Shown in pieces: positions 39,833 to 47,472 of a DNA stretch of 64,000 nucleotides. Each line of letters starts with the position of its first letter. The first letter of the stretch is position 1. The stretch comes from CAVQJU01 sp963754955 (lineage in GTDB: Bacteria; Acidobacteriota; Vicinamibacteria; Vicinamibacterales; CAVVIG01). The translations under genes were made by a program, and so were the position numbers. Location: positions 124,001 to 188,000 of the forward strand of contig CAVWHY010000009.1 of the NCBI GenBank assembly GCA_963754955.1, read 5' to 3'. The notes under the pieces are model-generated. The model did not search any database and was not told the DNA's origin. It worked only from the letters and a program-made list of their open reading frames with translations.

Positions 39833-40438
39833 CTACCGGTTCAGCGTCCGGAGGATCGACTGCACCTGGGCCCGCTCGGGCGCCTGCGGCGCCAGCCGCA
39901 AGAACGTCTGAAAATGCTGCGCGGTGAGATCGATCCGCTTCACCCTGGAGTATGCGAGGCCCGCGTTGTAGTGCGCGTAGGCCCAATTGGGATCGAGTTC
40001 GGCAGCCTTCTGAAACGCGACCGCGGCAGCTCCGAAGTCCTGGTTCGCGCTGAGGGCCAGTCCCTGCTGATAGTACGCCTCAGGCAGGGCTCCGTCGCGA
40101 GCGACGGCCTGGTTCGACGCCTCGAGGGCGCCGGCGGCGTCGCTCGACGCCAGCGCGAGCGCCGACCGGCCGACACCCTGCCAGGCGTCTGATTCCGGAC
40201 GCGCAGCGAGCTGCGCATACACCTGACGCGCCTCGTTCGACTGCGAGAGCTTCTCGAAGCTCTGCGCGCGTAGGAACGTCACACGCGGATCCTCGGCGCC
40301 CGCCGCGATGACCTGCTGATACTGACCCGAGTCGAACAAACGGCGGACGTCGTTCAACGCCTGGCCGTGGATCGTGGCGACCTGTCCTGCCGCGCATGCG
40401 AGCGTGAAGAACAACATGGCCGTGATGCGCCTTTTCAT
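39833..40438 (-). CDS. Exported TPR protein
   Basis: A 201-residue protein with signal peptide (MLFFTLACAAGQVATIHGQA). Helical pairs follow with TPR spacing: ALNDVRRLFDSGQYQQVIAAG, ARQVYAQLAARPES, and two clear C-terminal TPRs (LPEAYYQQGLALSANQDFGAA and NWAYAHYNAGLAYSRVKRID). Start 40438 (MKRR) is preferred over a start six codons earlier because it yields a normal signal peptide. Convergent with the TamB fusion and divergent from the DUF481 gene. It is likely a periplasmic protein-binding scaffold; since it borders an outer-membrane assembly protein, a role in the envelope is possible. Confidence 0.78.
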   Translation of the reverse strand: MKRRITAMLFFTLACAAGQVATIHGQALNDVRRLFDSGQYQQVIAAGAEDPRVTFLRAQSFEKLSQSNEARQVYAQLAARPESDAWQGVGRSALALASSDAAGALEASNQAVARDGALPEAYYQQGLALSANQDFGAAAVAFQKAAELDPNWAYAHYNAGLAYSRVKRIDLTAQHFQTFLRLAPQAPERAQVQSILRTLNR

Positions 40439-40552
40439 TGTCGCCTCCTGTATCAAACGTATGCTCCCGTTCGGGGGGAGCCGGCGGTGATGTTATCTTC
40501 AGGGCTCCGTCCGAACCGACAACCCCAGCCGTTGGAACCTCAACCAGTAACC

Positions 40553-41305
40553 ATGCACATCCCGCGCCGCTTCATCTCATCCGTGGCCCTCGGCCTTTCG
40601 TTTGCCCCGGCTCCAGCGGTGGCACAGTCGCCGGCCGGAACACCAGCGGTGCCGCTCCGGCGTGAGACTACGGCCGAGTTTGCATACGTTGGCACGAGCG
40701 GCAACTCCTCAACGACGTCGATCGGCATGGGCGGACAGTACATCTACCGTCCTGATCGGTGGACGTTCACGTCGAAAGCGGCGTACGTCCAGAACGAGTC
40801 CGAGGGTGAGCTCAGCGCGGAATCGTTCGATGCGCTCTTCAAGGCCGAACGCACGCTGGGACCACGGCTGTCGGCATTCAGCCGGTACGGATTCCTCCAC
40901 GATCGGTTCGCGGGCATCGTCGGGCGGAACATCGTCGAAGGCGGTCTCTCGTATCTGCTCGTCAACGAGGCGCCGCAAACGCTGAACGTGGACGCCAGCT
41001 TCGGGTACGCCCACGAGTCGCGCGTCGATACGCCCGACCTGTCGGACCCGCTGCTGGCCGTCGGCGCGGTGTACCGCCTGAAGCTTTCCGCCGTCGCCGA
41101 CATCAGCGACGACGCCCGGTTCAGCGTGGCGGTGTCAGACGGGGGCAACGACTGGCGGTTCGCCAACATCGCGTCGGTGAACTCCAAGCTGAATAGCTTT
41201 CTGTCGCTGAAGGTCTCGAACACGGTCCGCTACGTTCATGCGCCCGCGCCCACTTTTGAGACGACGGACACGATCACGGCCATCGCGCTGGTGGCGAAGT
41301 TCTAG
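40553..41305 (+). CDS. DUF481-type outer-membrane beta-barrel protein
   Basis: A 250-residue protein with signal peptide (SSVALGLSFAPAPAVAQ). The mature part alternates beta strands typical of DUF481 (YdiY-like) barrels: TTAEFAYVGTSGNSSTTSIGMG at the start, KAAYVQNESEGELSAE, LSAFSRYGFLHDRFAGI, NIVEGGLSYLLVNEAPQTLNVDA, and a C-terminal VAKF with terminal Phe, the usual barrel insertion signal. DUF481 proteins resemble salt- or stress-induced barrels of unknown transport role. The frame is intact. It is divergent from the TPR gene, and its 3' end is 36 bases from the convergent PIN toxin gene. Confidence 0.82.
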   Translation: MHIPRRFISSVALGLSFAPAPAVAQSPAGTPAVPLRRETTAEFAYVGTSGNSSTTSIGMGGQYIYRPDRWTFTSKAAYVQNESEGELSAESFDALFKAERTLGPRLSAFSRYGFLHDRFAGIVGRNIVEGGLSYLLVNEAPQTLNVDASFGYAHESRVDTPDLSDPLLAVGAVYRLKLSAVADISDDARFSVAVSDGGNDWRFANIASVNSKLNSFLSLKVSNTVRYVHAPAPTFETTDTITAIALVAKF

Positions 41306-41341
41306 GGCGAGAGGTTGAGGTTGGAGGTTAGAGGGCACGGA

Positions 41342-41758
41342 TTAGAGGTAGGCGCGCTCCAGCGACGTGATGAACTTCACGTCACGTACGTGCTTCCGTG
41401 ACAGTCGATCGTCGTTGGTGATGAAGAGGTCGACCGCCGCGGCGCCCGCGCATGCCAGCTGAATCGCGTCGGGAGGCTTGATCGAACGGTCGGCGCGAAT
41501 GGCCGCATAGCGGCCGGCGCACTCCACGTCGAACGGCACGATCGTCGCCACCTGGCGAATCGCGGCTTCATGGTCCCGCAGGACGGCGTCCCCTTTCTCC
41601 AGTGGTTTCACCAGCAGTTCCCCCAACGTCAACGCAGAGGTCATCAGCTGATCGCCCCGTTCGAGCATCCTCGTTCGAACCTGCTTCACGCGTGCCGCAA
41701 GCTCCCCACCTTCCAGGAGATATACGAACAGGTTCGTGTCCCAGAACACGCGCGTCAT
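41342..41758 (-). CDS. PIN-domain ribonuclease toxin
   Basis: A 138-residue PIN protein (VapC-like). The acidic active site is visible: Asp7 in FWDTN, Glu47 in LTLGELL, Asp97 in IKPPDAIQLA, and Asp116/117 in ITNDDRL. Such proteins cleave tRNA, rRNA or mRNA when their antitoxin is lost. The ATG at 41758 overlaps the TGA of the upstream gene by four bases, so both are translated together. A GTG-started upstream extension in the same frame lies fully inside the upstream gene and is rejected. Confidence 0.88.
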   Translation of the reverse strand: MTRVFWDTNLFVYLLEGGELAARVKQVRTRMLERGDQLMTSALTLGELLVKPLEKGDAVLRDHEAAIRQVATIVPFDVECAGRYAAIRADRSIKPPDAIQLACAGAAAVDLFITNDDRLSRKHVRDVKFITSLERAYL

Positions 41759-42252
41759 TCGAACCCTTCCCGGAGCCGCCTGACGTACTCGTCGGCATGG
41801 ACGTTCTTCCAGAGAGCGCGGTGACGGCTTGCCAGGGCGAGGAGCGGATCGGAAGAGGGCGCAGGCGCCCACACGCGCTCGTACCACTCGAGCAGCGGGT
41901 GATACTTGTCGGGGATCTCGTCCCGGTCCGGCACGACTTTGCCCCCCTCGCGGGCCGGATGGAAGGGATCGCCCGGCCGAAACAGCCTCCGCCGGGAAGG
42001 TGCCGTTTCGAACAACATTCGATACCGTCCGCCTTTCGGCGGTCGATTCGCCACGCAGTGCACCGAAAGATGGGGCTGGATGCCGGGCCGCTCGTCAGTC
42101 ATGCCCTCGCGTAACACGCGCGCCTCGATGTCCTTCATACGGAAATCCGCCTGGTTCGGCTGCTCTCGGTGCAGCAGCGCCGTCGCAATCCACACCTCGT
42201 CTGCGACCCGGATAGAGGCGGTCATTTTTCCCATCGGTACATTGTATTTCAT
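41755..42252 (-). CDS. Putative antitoxin partner of the PIN toxin
   Basis: Up to 165 residues; the start could be the first ATG or Met7/Met10, since the upstream DNA (ATTTCATATAAC) looks like promoter. The sequence has a winged-helix-like first part (VADEVWIATALLHREQPNQADFRMKDIEARV), then RPGIQPHLSVHCVANRPPKGGRYRMLF, a FRPGDPFHPAREGGKV segment and EIPDKYHPLLEWYERVW. This is not a standard VapB fold (AbrB or RHH). Position and ATGA overlap imply it neutralises the PIN toxin and perhaps represses its own promoter. The DNA-binding role is inferred. Confidence 0.65.
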   Translation of the reverse strand: MKYNVPMGKMTASIRVADEVWIATALLHREQPNQADFRMKDIEARVLREGMTDERPGIQPHLSVHCVANRPPKGGRYRMLFETAPSRRRLFRPGDPFHPAREGGKVVPDRDEIPDKYHPLLEWYERVWAPAPSSDPLLALASRHRALWKNVHADEYVRRLREGFE

Positions 42253-42328
42253 ATAACATGTGATTTCAGAGCGAGACAGGACCGGTTCCCGGGTCCTAGA
42301 ATCGACCTATGGCTTTGACGGAGACCTT

Positions 42329-43372
42329 ATGCGAACAGTGATCGTGTGCAGTCTGGGCGCGGCGCTGGTCTTCACAGGAGTCAGCGCCCGGATGACGGCG
42401 CAGCAGGCCGCGAAGGCGGGCGAAAGAGCGGCCCGCGCGGCTTATGCTCCGCCGCGGACGCCATGGGGCGATCCGCAGCTCGCCGGCATCTACAGCAACG
42501 ACGACGAAACAGGGGTTCCGTTCGAGCGCCCACCAGAGTTCGCCGGCAGAAGGATCGAGGACATCACGCCAGCGGAGCTCGCCGAGGCCAACAAGCGGCG
42601 CACCGAGCAGTTCAATGCGGGCGTCGCCGGCACGGAGTTCGCCGGGGGCCTCCGTCCGCCGACCCACCTGATCTTCGATTCCTTCGATCGCCGGAACAGC
42701 ACGCCGTGGCTCGTCGTCGATCCGCCCGACGGCGCCGTGCCGCCGCTGACCGACGAGGCGCGCCAGCGCGCGCAGCAGCGGCCGTCCGGTCTCGGCCGGG
42801 GAGTCAGCAGCAACATCAACCCGGTCGGCCCGTTCAACAGCTACGAGGATCTGGGGCTCTACGATCGCTGCATCACGCGCGGCATTCCGAACTCGATGAT
42901 GCCGGCGGGCTACGGCAGCTTCTACGAGATCATCCAGGGCCAGGAGTCGGTGTCGCTGCGGTACGAAATGATCCACGAGCACCGCGTCGTGCCGATCGAG
43001 CGCGGCGGGCAGCGCAGCCCGCACCTGAGCGACCGCATTCACCTCGATCTGGGGGACGCGCGGGGGCGGTACGACGGCAACACGCTTGTCGTCGAGACGA
43101 CGAATTTCACGGAGCGGAGCGCCTTCCGCGGCGCGAGCGAACATCTCAAGATGACCGAGCGCTTCACGCCCGTCGCGCCGAACGTCCTCGAGTGGCGCGT
43201 CACGTTCGACGATCCGCACACGTGGATGAAGCCGTGGACGTTCGCGATGATCCTGAAACAGGCGACTCACGGCGAGAAACTCTACGAGTACGCCTGCCAC
43301 GAAGGTAATTACGGGCTGAAGAACATCCTCACCGGCGCCCGGGCGGCTGATAAAAACGGCACGCGCCCGTAG
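42329..43372 (+). CDS. Secreted uncharacterised protein with YDGNTLVVET motif
   Basis: A 347-residue exported protein; start 42329 gives a signal peptide (VCSLGAALVFTGVSARMTA). Family landmarks are RTPWGDPQLAGIYSNDD, PPEFAGRR, LGLYDRCITRGIP, YEIIQGQESVSLRYEMIHEHRVVPIERG, GRYDGNTLVVETTNF, EHLKMTERFTP, and ACHEGNYGLKNILTGAR. It is the full-length form of the domain also found at 1.3-2.1 kb and 2.2-4.0 kb. This type is very abundant in Acidobacteriota genomes and unassigned. Its TAG stop falls inside the GTAG of a REPIN shared with the convergent cysteine-desulfurase gene. Confidence 0.78.
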   Translation: MRTVIVCSLGAALVFTGVSARMTAQQAAKAGERAARAAYAPPRTPWGDPQLAGIYSNDDETGVPFERPPEFAGRRIEDITPAELAEANKRRTEQFNAGVAGTEFAGGLRPPTHLIFDSFDRRNSTPWLVVDPPDGAVPPLTDEARQRAQQRPSGLGRGVSSNINPVGPFNSYEDLGLYDRCITRGIPNSMMPAGYGSFYEIIQGQESVSLRYEMIHEHRVVPIERGGQRSPHLSDRIHLDLGDARGRYDGNTLVVETTNFTERSAFRGASEHLKMTERFTPVAPNVLEWRVTFDDPHTWMKPWTFAMILKQATHGEKLYEYACHEGNYGLKNILTGARAADKNGTRP

Positions 43373-43420
43373 CGTCCGCCTTCAGGCGGACGTCTCCGGC
43401 CGGCTGAACACGGCCGCTAC
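43369..43420. repeat. REPIN-like element holding both stop codons of a convergent gene pair
   Basis: GTAG, CGTCCGCC-TTCA-GGCGGACG, a less perfect GC palindrome, CTAC. The left GTAG contains the stop of the plus-strand secreted-protein gene, and the right CTAC contains the stop of the minus-strand aminotransferase-fold gene. Confidence 0.72.
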
Positions 43421-44709
43421 ATCAGCCTCTCCACGAATTCGATCAGCCGATCGACGTCGGCACTGGTCGTCGGGACGCCCATCGATGCGCGCAGGGCGCC
43501 CACGGGACGGTCCCGCATGCACGCGCGGAAGGACGTCAGCGAGAAGCCTCCGCGCAGGCAGGCGCGGGCCGCCGGCGGTGAAAACCCGAAGGCTCGCTCC
43601 GCCGCGCCGGGATTGCAGAAACACCCGCCGCGTATCGCGATCCCGCGGCGCCGTGCCTCGGCTTCCACCGCTTCATACGAGAGCCACGCCGCCTTCCAGC
43701 GCACGTTGAACGCGACCGTGCCGCCGCGCTGATCCATGTCGTTCGGCCCGTAGATCGTCACGGCATCTTTGAGCCGCCCGAGCCGCTCGATCAGCCGCAA
43801 CGTCAGCCGCGACACGTGGCGGTCCACCGCCCCCATGTTCAGGCGCTGCAGCCACCGCAAGCCGTCGCAGACGGCGGGCATCGCGAGGAAATTCGGCGTG
43901 CCGTCCTCGAACGCTTCCGCGCCGGGCCGTGCCAGCGCGACGCGGTTCTGGACCGACGCGAACTGCACGGTGCCTCCGCCAAAATAGCGGCGCCGGAGAA
44001 TCGCGAGCGCGTCGCGCCTGGCCACCAACGCTCCGACGCCCGTCGGATACCCGAACAGCTTGTAGAAAGAGACGGCGACGAAATCCACGGGGACCCTGGC
44101 GAGGGACAGCGGGCTTGTCGCGGCGTACGCGGCCGCGTCGACGAGAACGCGATACCCGCGCCGCCGCGCGTCGCCGGCCCACGCGAGCGGATGCCTGACG
44201 CCCGAGAAGTTCGATTGCGCCGGGAACGCGAACAACGACGCGGCCTTCGGCGGCGTCAACCAGGGAGCCGGCTCCGCGCCTCGCAACTCGTCGTCCAGCG
44301 GAACATAGACGACCGCAGCCCGGCGCCGCCGGGCCGCCACCCGGAGGCCATTGACCGAGTTGTGGTTGTCCGCCGTCATCACCAGGCGCGAACCCGTCTC
44401 GAACGGGAATGCCTCGGCGAGCAAGCGGATCGCGCCGCTGGCATTGGCCGTGAACACGACGTCGTACACGGCCGGGTCCGCGTCGAACAGTTCGAGCGTC
44501 AGCCTGCGCGCGGTTTCGATCGCAGCCGTGCTGGCGCGCGACGGCCCGCTCTCGGAATGGGGATTGCCCAGCACGCGATCGCTCATCAACCGGGCGTGCC
44601 GTCGGACGAGCGATGCCGGGTAGAGAGCGGAGCCTGTGTAATCGAGATAAACCTGGCCGGTACGATCGAGGCGCGAGAACTCGCGCGCCCGCAAGCGCGC
44701 GATCAGCAC
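43417..44709 (-). CDS. Cysteine-desulfurase-like PLP enzyme (aminotransferase class V)
   Basis: A 430-residue fold-type-I PLP enzyme. Landmarks are VYLDYTGSALYP at 20-31, GNPHSESGPS at 49-58, FTANASGAIRLLAEAFPF, the cofactor His-Asn pair in DNHNSVNG, an Asp at 191 (VLVDAAAY), the PLP lysine Lys217 (VAVSFYKLFGYPTG) and the cysteine loop GGCFCNPGAAE (Cys363, Cys365). The NPHS and GCFCNPG motifs resemble the N-terminal domain of molybdenum-cofactor sulfurases more than SufS or IscS. It probably releases sulfur from cysteine as a persulfide. The GTG start overlaps the upstream rhodanese gene by seven bases. It is the last gene of the sulfur operon; no SufBCD or IscU is nearby. Confidence 0.85.
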   Translation of the reverse strand: MLIARLRAREFSRLDRTGQVYLDYTGSALYPASLVRRHARLMSDRVLGNPHSESGPSRASTAAIETARRLTLELFDADPAVYDVVFTANASGAIRLLAEAFPFETGSRLVMTADNHNSVNGLRVAARRRRAAVVYVPLDDELRGAEPAPWLTPPKAASLFAFPAQSNFSGVRHPLAWAGDARRRGYRVLVDAAAYAATSPLSLARVPVDFVAVSFYKLFGYPTGVGALVARRDALAILRRRYFGGGTVQFASVQNRVALARPGAEAFEDGTPNFLAMPAVCDGLRWLQRLNMGAVDRHVSRLTLRLIERLGRLKDAVTIYGPNDMDQRGGTVAFNVRWKAAWLSYEAVEAEARRRGIAIRGGCFCNPGAAERAFGFSPPAARACLRGGFSLTSFRACMRDRPVGALRASMGVPTTSADVDRLIEFVERLM

Positions 44710-45308
44710 CCGCGTCTCCGCACGCCGGCCACCGCGCGTCGCGTGGCTTCGGCCAGGCCGGCCTGCGCCCCATCGCCGTTCCAGTAGCCCACCGGCACCT
44801 CGCGGCGCTCCACGTTTGCCCGCGGCACACCGCCGAAGAAGCGGCTCAGGCTCGCGGCGCGCTCGAACTGCGTGCGTTCCTCGGGCGTCGCATCGACCGC
44901 CAGCCGGGGCTCCAGGACGCGCCCGATCCACTCGTAGAGGCCCTGCCGGAGCAGGCGGACGTCCCGATGCCCCCGCTGGCGCACGAGCGCGGACGCGTCG
45001 AACGCGCGGCGATCGTCGTTGGCGTAGACGACGACCGTAACGCCGGCGGGCAGGGGCTCGTCCGCCAGCGCCGCGAGCGTCATCGGCAGTGCGGTCGGCA
45101 CGTGCATCTGTTGGAACTCTTGCAGCGACCGGAGGTCCCACACACGCAGCACCGGGTCCGCTCGCAGGATGCGCTCGGCGAGATCGGGCGCGGCGATGTA
45201 ATCAACGGGCATTTGCGGCGCGGCCGCCCGCCCGCGCCGATCGGAGACCGCGGCAGCGACGCTGAGCAGCCCGGCGACAACCGCCAGCGCGGCATGCAGG
45301 TTCTTCAC
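44703..45308 (-). CDS. Membrane-anchored rhodanese-fold protein without catalytic cysteine
   Basis: A 201-residue protein with a signal or anchor segment (ALAVVAGLLSVAAAVS) and one rhodanese domain: PVLRVWDLRSLQEFQQMHVPTAL, then the active loop VVVYANDDRRAF, where the usual Cys is Ala96. A later RQRGHRDVRLLRQGLYEWI segment completes the fold. The only cysteine is the very last residue (RRRGC). It may bind or relay sulfur without the usual persulfide, or use the terminal Cys. It sits between a YeeE/YedE half and the desulfurase, with ATGA overlap upstream and a seven-base overlap downstream. Confidence 0.8.
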   Translation of the reverse strand: MKNLHAALAVVAGLLSVAAAVSDRRGRAAAPQMPVDYIAAPDLAERILRADPVLRVWDLRSLQEFQQMHVPTALPMTLAALADEPLPAGVTVVVYANDDRRAFDASALVRQRGHRDVRLLRQGLYEWIGRVLEPRLAVDATPEERTQFERAASLSRFFGGVPRANVERREVPVGYWNGDGAQAGLAEATRRAVAGVRRRGC

Positions 45309-45886
45309 GCCCGTCTCCGCTCGATGCGCGTCGCCAGCGCGAAACCGGCAATCGCCGCCAGCGTAACGACTGCGGTGCCGGTGCCGCGCGACACGCCGGC
45401 GAGGTCGGTGATCGTGACGGCGCCAAGCGGCGTGCTGGCGTAGAAATCCGCCACCAACGGAAAGACAGCGTTGAACGCCGCGACGCCTGCCAGCATGCCC
45501 GCGATGACGCCGAGGCCGTCGAGCCGGCCTGTGGCGGCAGCCACGCAGGATGTCCCGGGACAGAGGCCGCCGAAAAGAAAGCCTGCGCCAAACAGGACGC
45601 CGCCGGCCGCCTGGGGCGCGACGAACGTCTCCGGCAGATAGACGAGCCGGAGGTCGAGGAACCCTATCCGATCCAGCCAGAACGCACCAAGCATCGCCGT
45701 CACGAGCGCCGTGAACATCACCTTGAACACGGTGAGATCCGTCAGGTAGAACTGCGCCGCGAGCTTCGGCGCGTATCCGAGGCCGCCGCGTTCGAGAAAC
45801 CAGCCGAAGAAAAACCCGATGAGCGGCGCGATCAGCAGGCCGCCCGCGGGTCCGAGGATGCCGGTCTCGGTGAACGGTGCGGTCAT
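45305..45886 (-). CDS. YeeE/YedE-family sulfur transporter, second half
   Basis: A 193-residue polytopic membrane protein with about five helices (for example GGLLIAPLIGFFFGWFLE at 15-32). The characteristic motif GGLCPGTSCVAAATG places Cys109 and Cys114 in the pore loop, matching the second conserved cysteine motif of YeeE/TsuA thiosulfate permeases. Full-length TsuA is a fused protein of about 330-350 residues; here the two halves are adjacent genes. The start at 45886 overlaps the previous stop (ATGA), and its own stop overlaps the next start. It probably moves thiosulfate or another sulfane-sulfur species inward. Confidence 0.85.
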   Translation of the reverse strand: MTAPFTETGILGPAGGLLIAPLIGFFFGWFLERGGLGYAPKLAAQFYLTDLTVFKVMFTALVTAMLGAFWLDRIGFLDLRLVYLPETFVAPQAAGGVLFGAGFLFGGLCPGTSCVAAATGRLDGLGVIAGMLAGVAAFNAVFPLVADFYASTPLGAVTITDLAGVSRGTGTAVVTLAAIAGFALATRIERRRA

Positions 45887-46395
45887 CGCCACAGCCTCCG
45901 TGCGAGCGGGGCGAACAGATACCCCGACGCGAAACACGTCGCGATGAAGATCCAGCTGCCGGCGGAGAGCAGGGCGCCCCCGGTCAGCGCCTGCCCGCTC
46001 GTGCAGCCCCGCGCGAGCTTCGCGCCGAAGCCCATGAACACGCCGCCGCCGATCGATGCCAGCATCCGCTGCGGGGCGTCCACCTGCGGTCCGCGTTCGA
46101 CGGTTCGCCGCAGACGCCCGGCAACCCAGGCCGAACAGAATCCGCCGACGGCGGCCCCCGCCAGTTCCAGCACGAGCCAGTCGCCGAGCGGGCTTGCCAC
46201 ACCGCGGACGAGATACGGCGCGAGCGCAGGCGAGGCTGACGCGCGCGTCGTGCCCTCGATGGCCGCCGTGCCCGCTGCGACGACGCTCGCAAACCCTCCG
46301 GAGGCGCCGAGACCCCGGCCGACGAGCACGTAGGCGGAGAGCAGGACGAGGCCCAGCCCGAGGCCGGCGAGATACGGATCGGAATAGCGCTTCAT
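45883..46395 (-). CDS. YeeE/YedE-family sulfur transporter, first half
   Basis: A 170-residue membrane protein with helices near 10-27, 30-45, 72-92, 113-125 and 137-160. The loop KLARGCTSGQALTGG holds Cys131 and matches the first conserved cysteine motif of YeeE/TsuA. With the next gene it should form the two-half permease. ATG 46395 overlaps the TGA of the upstream rhodanese. The many ATGA overlaps in this operon suggest fixed stoichiometry of all products. Confidence 0.85.
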   Translation of the reverse strand: MKRYSDPYLAGLGLGLVLLSAYVLVGRGLGASGGFASVVAAGTAAIEGTTRASASPALAPYLVRGVASPLGDWLVLELAGAAVGGFCSAWVAGRLRRTVERGPQVDAPQRMLASIGGGVFMGFGAKLARGCTSGQALTGGALLSAGSWIFIATCFASGYLFAPLARRLWR

Positions 46396-47277
46396 TTTTC
46401 GACCGGTCCACGCTTGTTCATCGCCCAGTCCTGGAACGAGCCGTCGTAGAGCATCACCGTGTAGCCGAGCAGCCGCGCGCCGAACACCACCGCCGTGCCC
46501 TGCTGGCCGACGTGGCAGTACGCGACCACCGTGTCGCCGGGCTTGATGCCCGCGGCGGCGAACAACGCGGCGACGCGTTCGCGATCGACCAGCATGTTGT
46601 CGTCGGTGATCTTTGAAAACGGGATGTTGACGGCACCCGGGATGTGCCCCTTCGCGCCGTTCATCGTCGGCTCGATGCCGCTGTAGAAGACCGCCGCGCG
46701 GGCGTCCACCAATCTGGTGTTTGGCCGCGACGGCGATCGACTTCACGAACTCGGCGTCCACCACGACCGGCTTGGCCGGCCGCACGCTCAGCGTGCCCCT
46801 CGCAGCGGCCGGCACGCTGGCCGTCGTCGGCTGCCCCGCGCGTGTCCAGGCCGGCAGCCCTCCGTTCAGGAGCGATGTCCGATCGCCCAGTCCGAGATAG
46901 TCGAGCGTAAAGATGATGCGCGTGCTCGATTGCACGTCGCCGGTTCTTCCGAAGTAGACAACGATTCGGCTGTTGTCGGAGATGCCGAAGGACGCGACCT
47001 TCGCGCGCAGCTCTTCGAGGGGTGGGAGTTCGAGCATCAGGTCGCCGCGCGCCATGTCGTGCGGGCGGGCGACATCCTCCTGGGTGATGTAGCGGGCGCC
47101 TGCGATGTGACCCGCGTCGTATTCGGCCTTGCCGCCGATGTGCAGCAGGACCAGGTCCCGGTCGCTCAGGTGCTGGGCGAGCCAGCCGGCGTCCACGAGC
47201 AGCGGCGCCGGCGGTTGCGCGAGCACGGGCGAGGCCACCAGGAAAAGCAGGGCAAACAGTCGGATCGCACGGTTCAT
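46392..47277 (-). CDS. Periplasmic two-domain rhodanese (thiosulfate sulfurtransferase), one frame jump
   Basis: About 294 residues after removing one A from an AAA run near 46725. Start 47277 has GGAGGAG upstream and a signal peptide (LFALLFLVASPVLAQ). The N-terminal rhodanese domain (LLHIGGKAEYDAGHIAGARYI) lacks Cys in its loop (VVYFGRTGDV). The C-terminal domain carries the active loop YCHVGQQGT. Such proteins move sulfane sulfur from thiosulfate or mercaptopyruvate to an acceptor. It is the first gene of the operon, so sulfur could be captured in the periplasm and passed to the YeeE/YedE pair. Divergent from the LytS-type kinase. Confidence 0.84.
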
Positions 47278-47472
47278 GTGTTCTCCTCCGAACGCCGCGA
47301 TGATGACCGGCCGCGGTGCGCGCATCAACCGGTTTGCAGCCAGATGCGGCTCCGTGCAGCCAACGGCGACTGTTGACGTACGTTCCCTGCGCCGTTCACC
47401 GCTCGCTGCGCCATTCAGTCGTTTGGCTGCACGCTCGTTGCAGAGCGGCATGGCGGGGGCTATAAGAGAGCC

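Noticed and set aside
43417..44709. SufS of an iron-sulfur assembly operon
   Set aside because: No SufB, SufC, SufD, SufE or IscU genes nearby; GCFCNPG and NPHS motifs fit the Mo-cofactor-sulfurase-like branch better.
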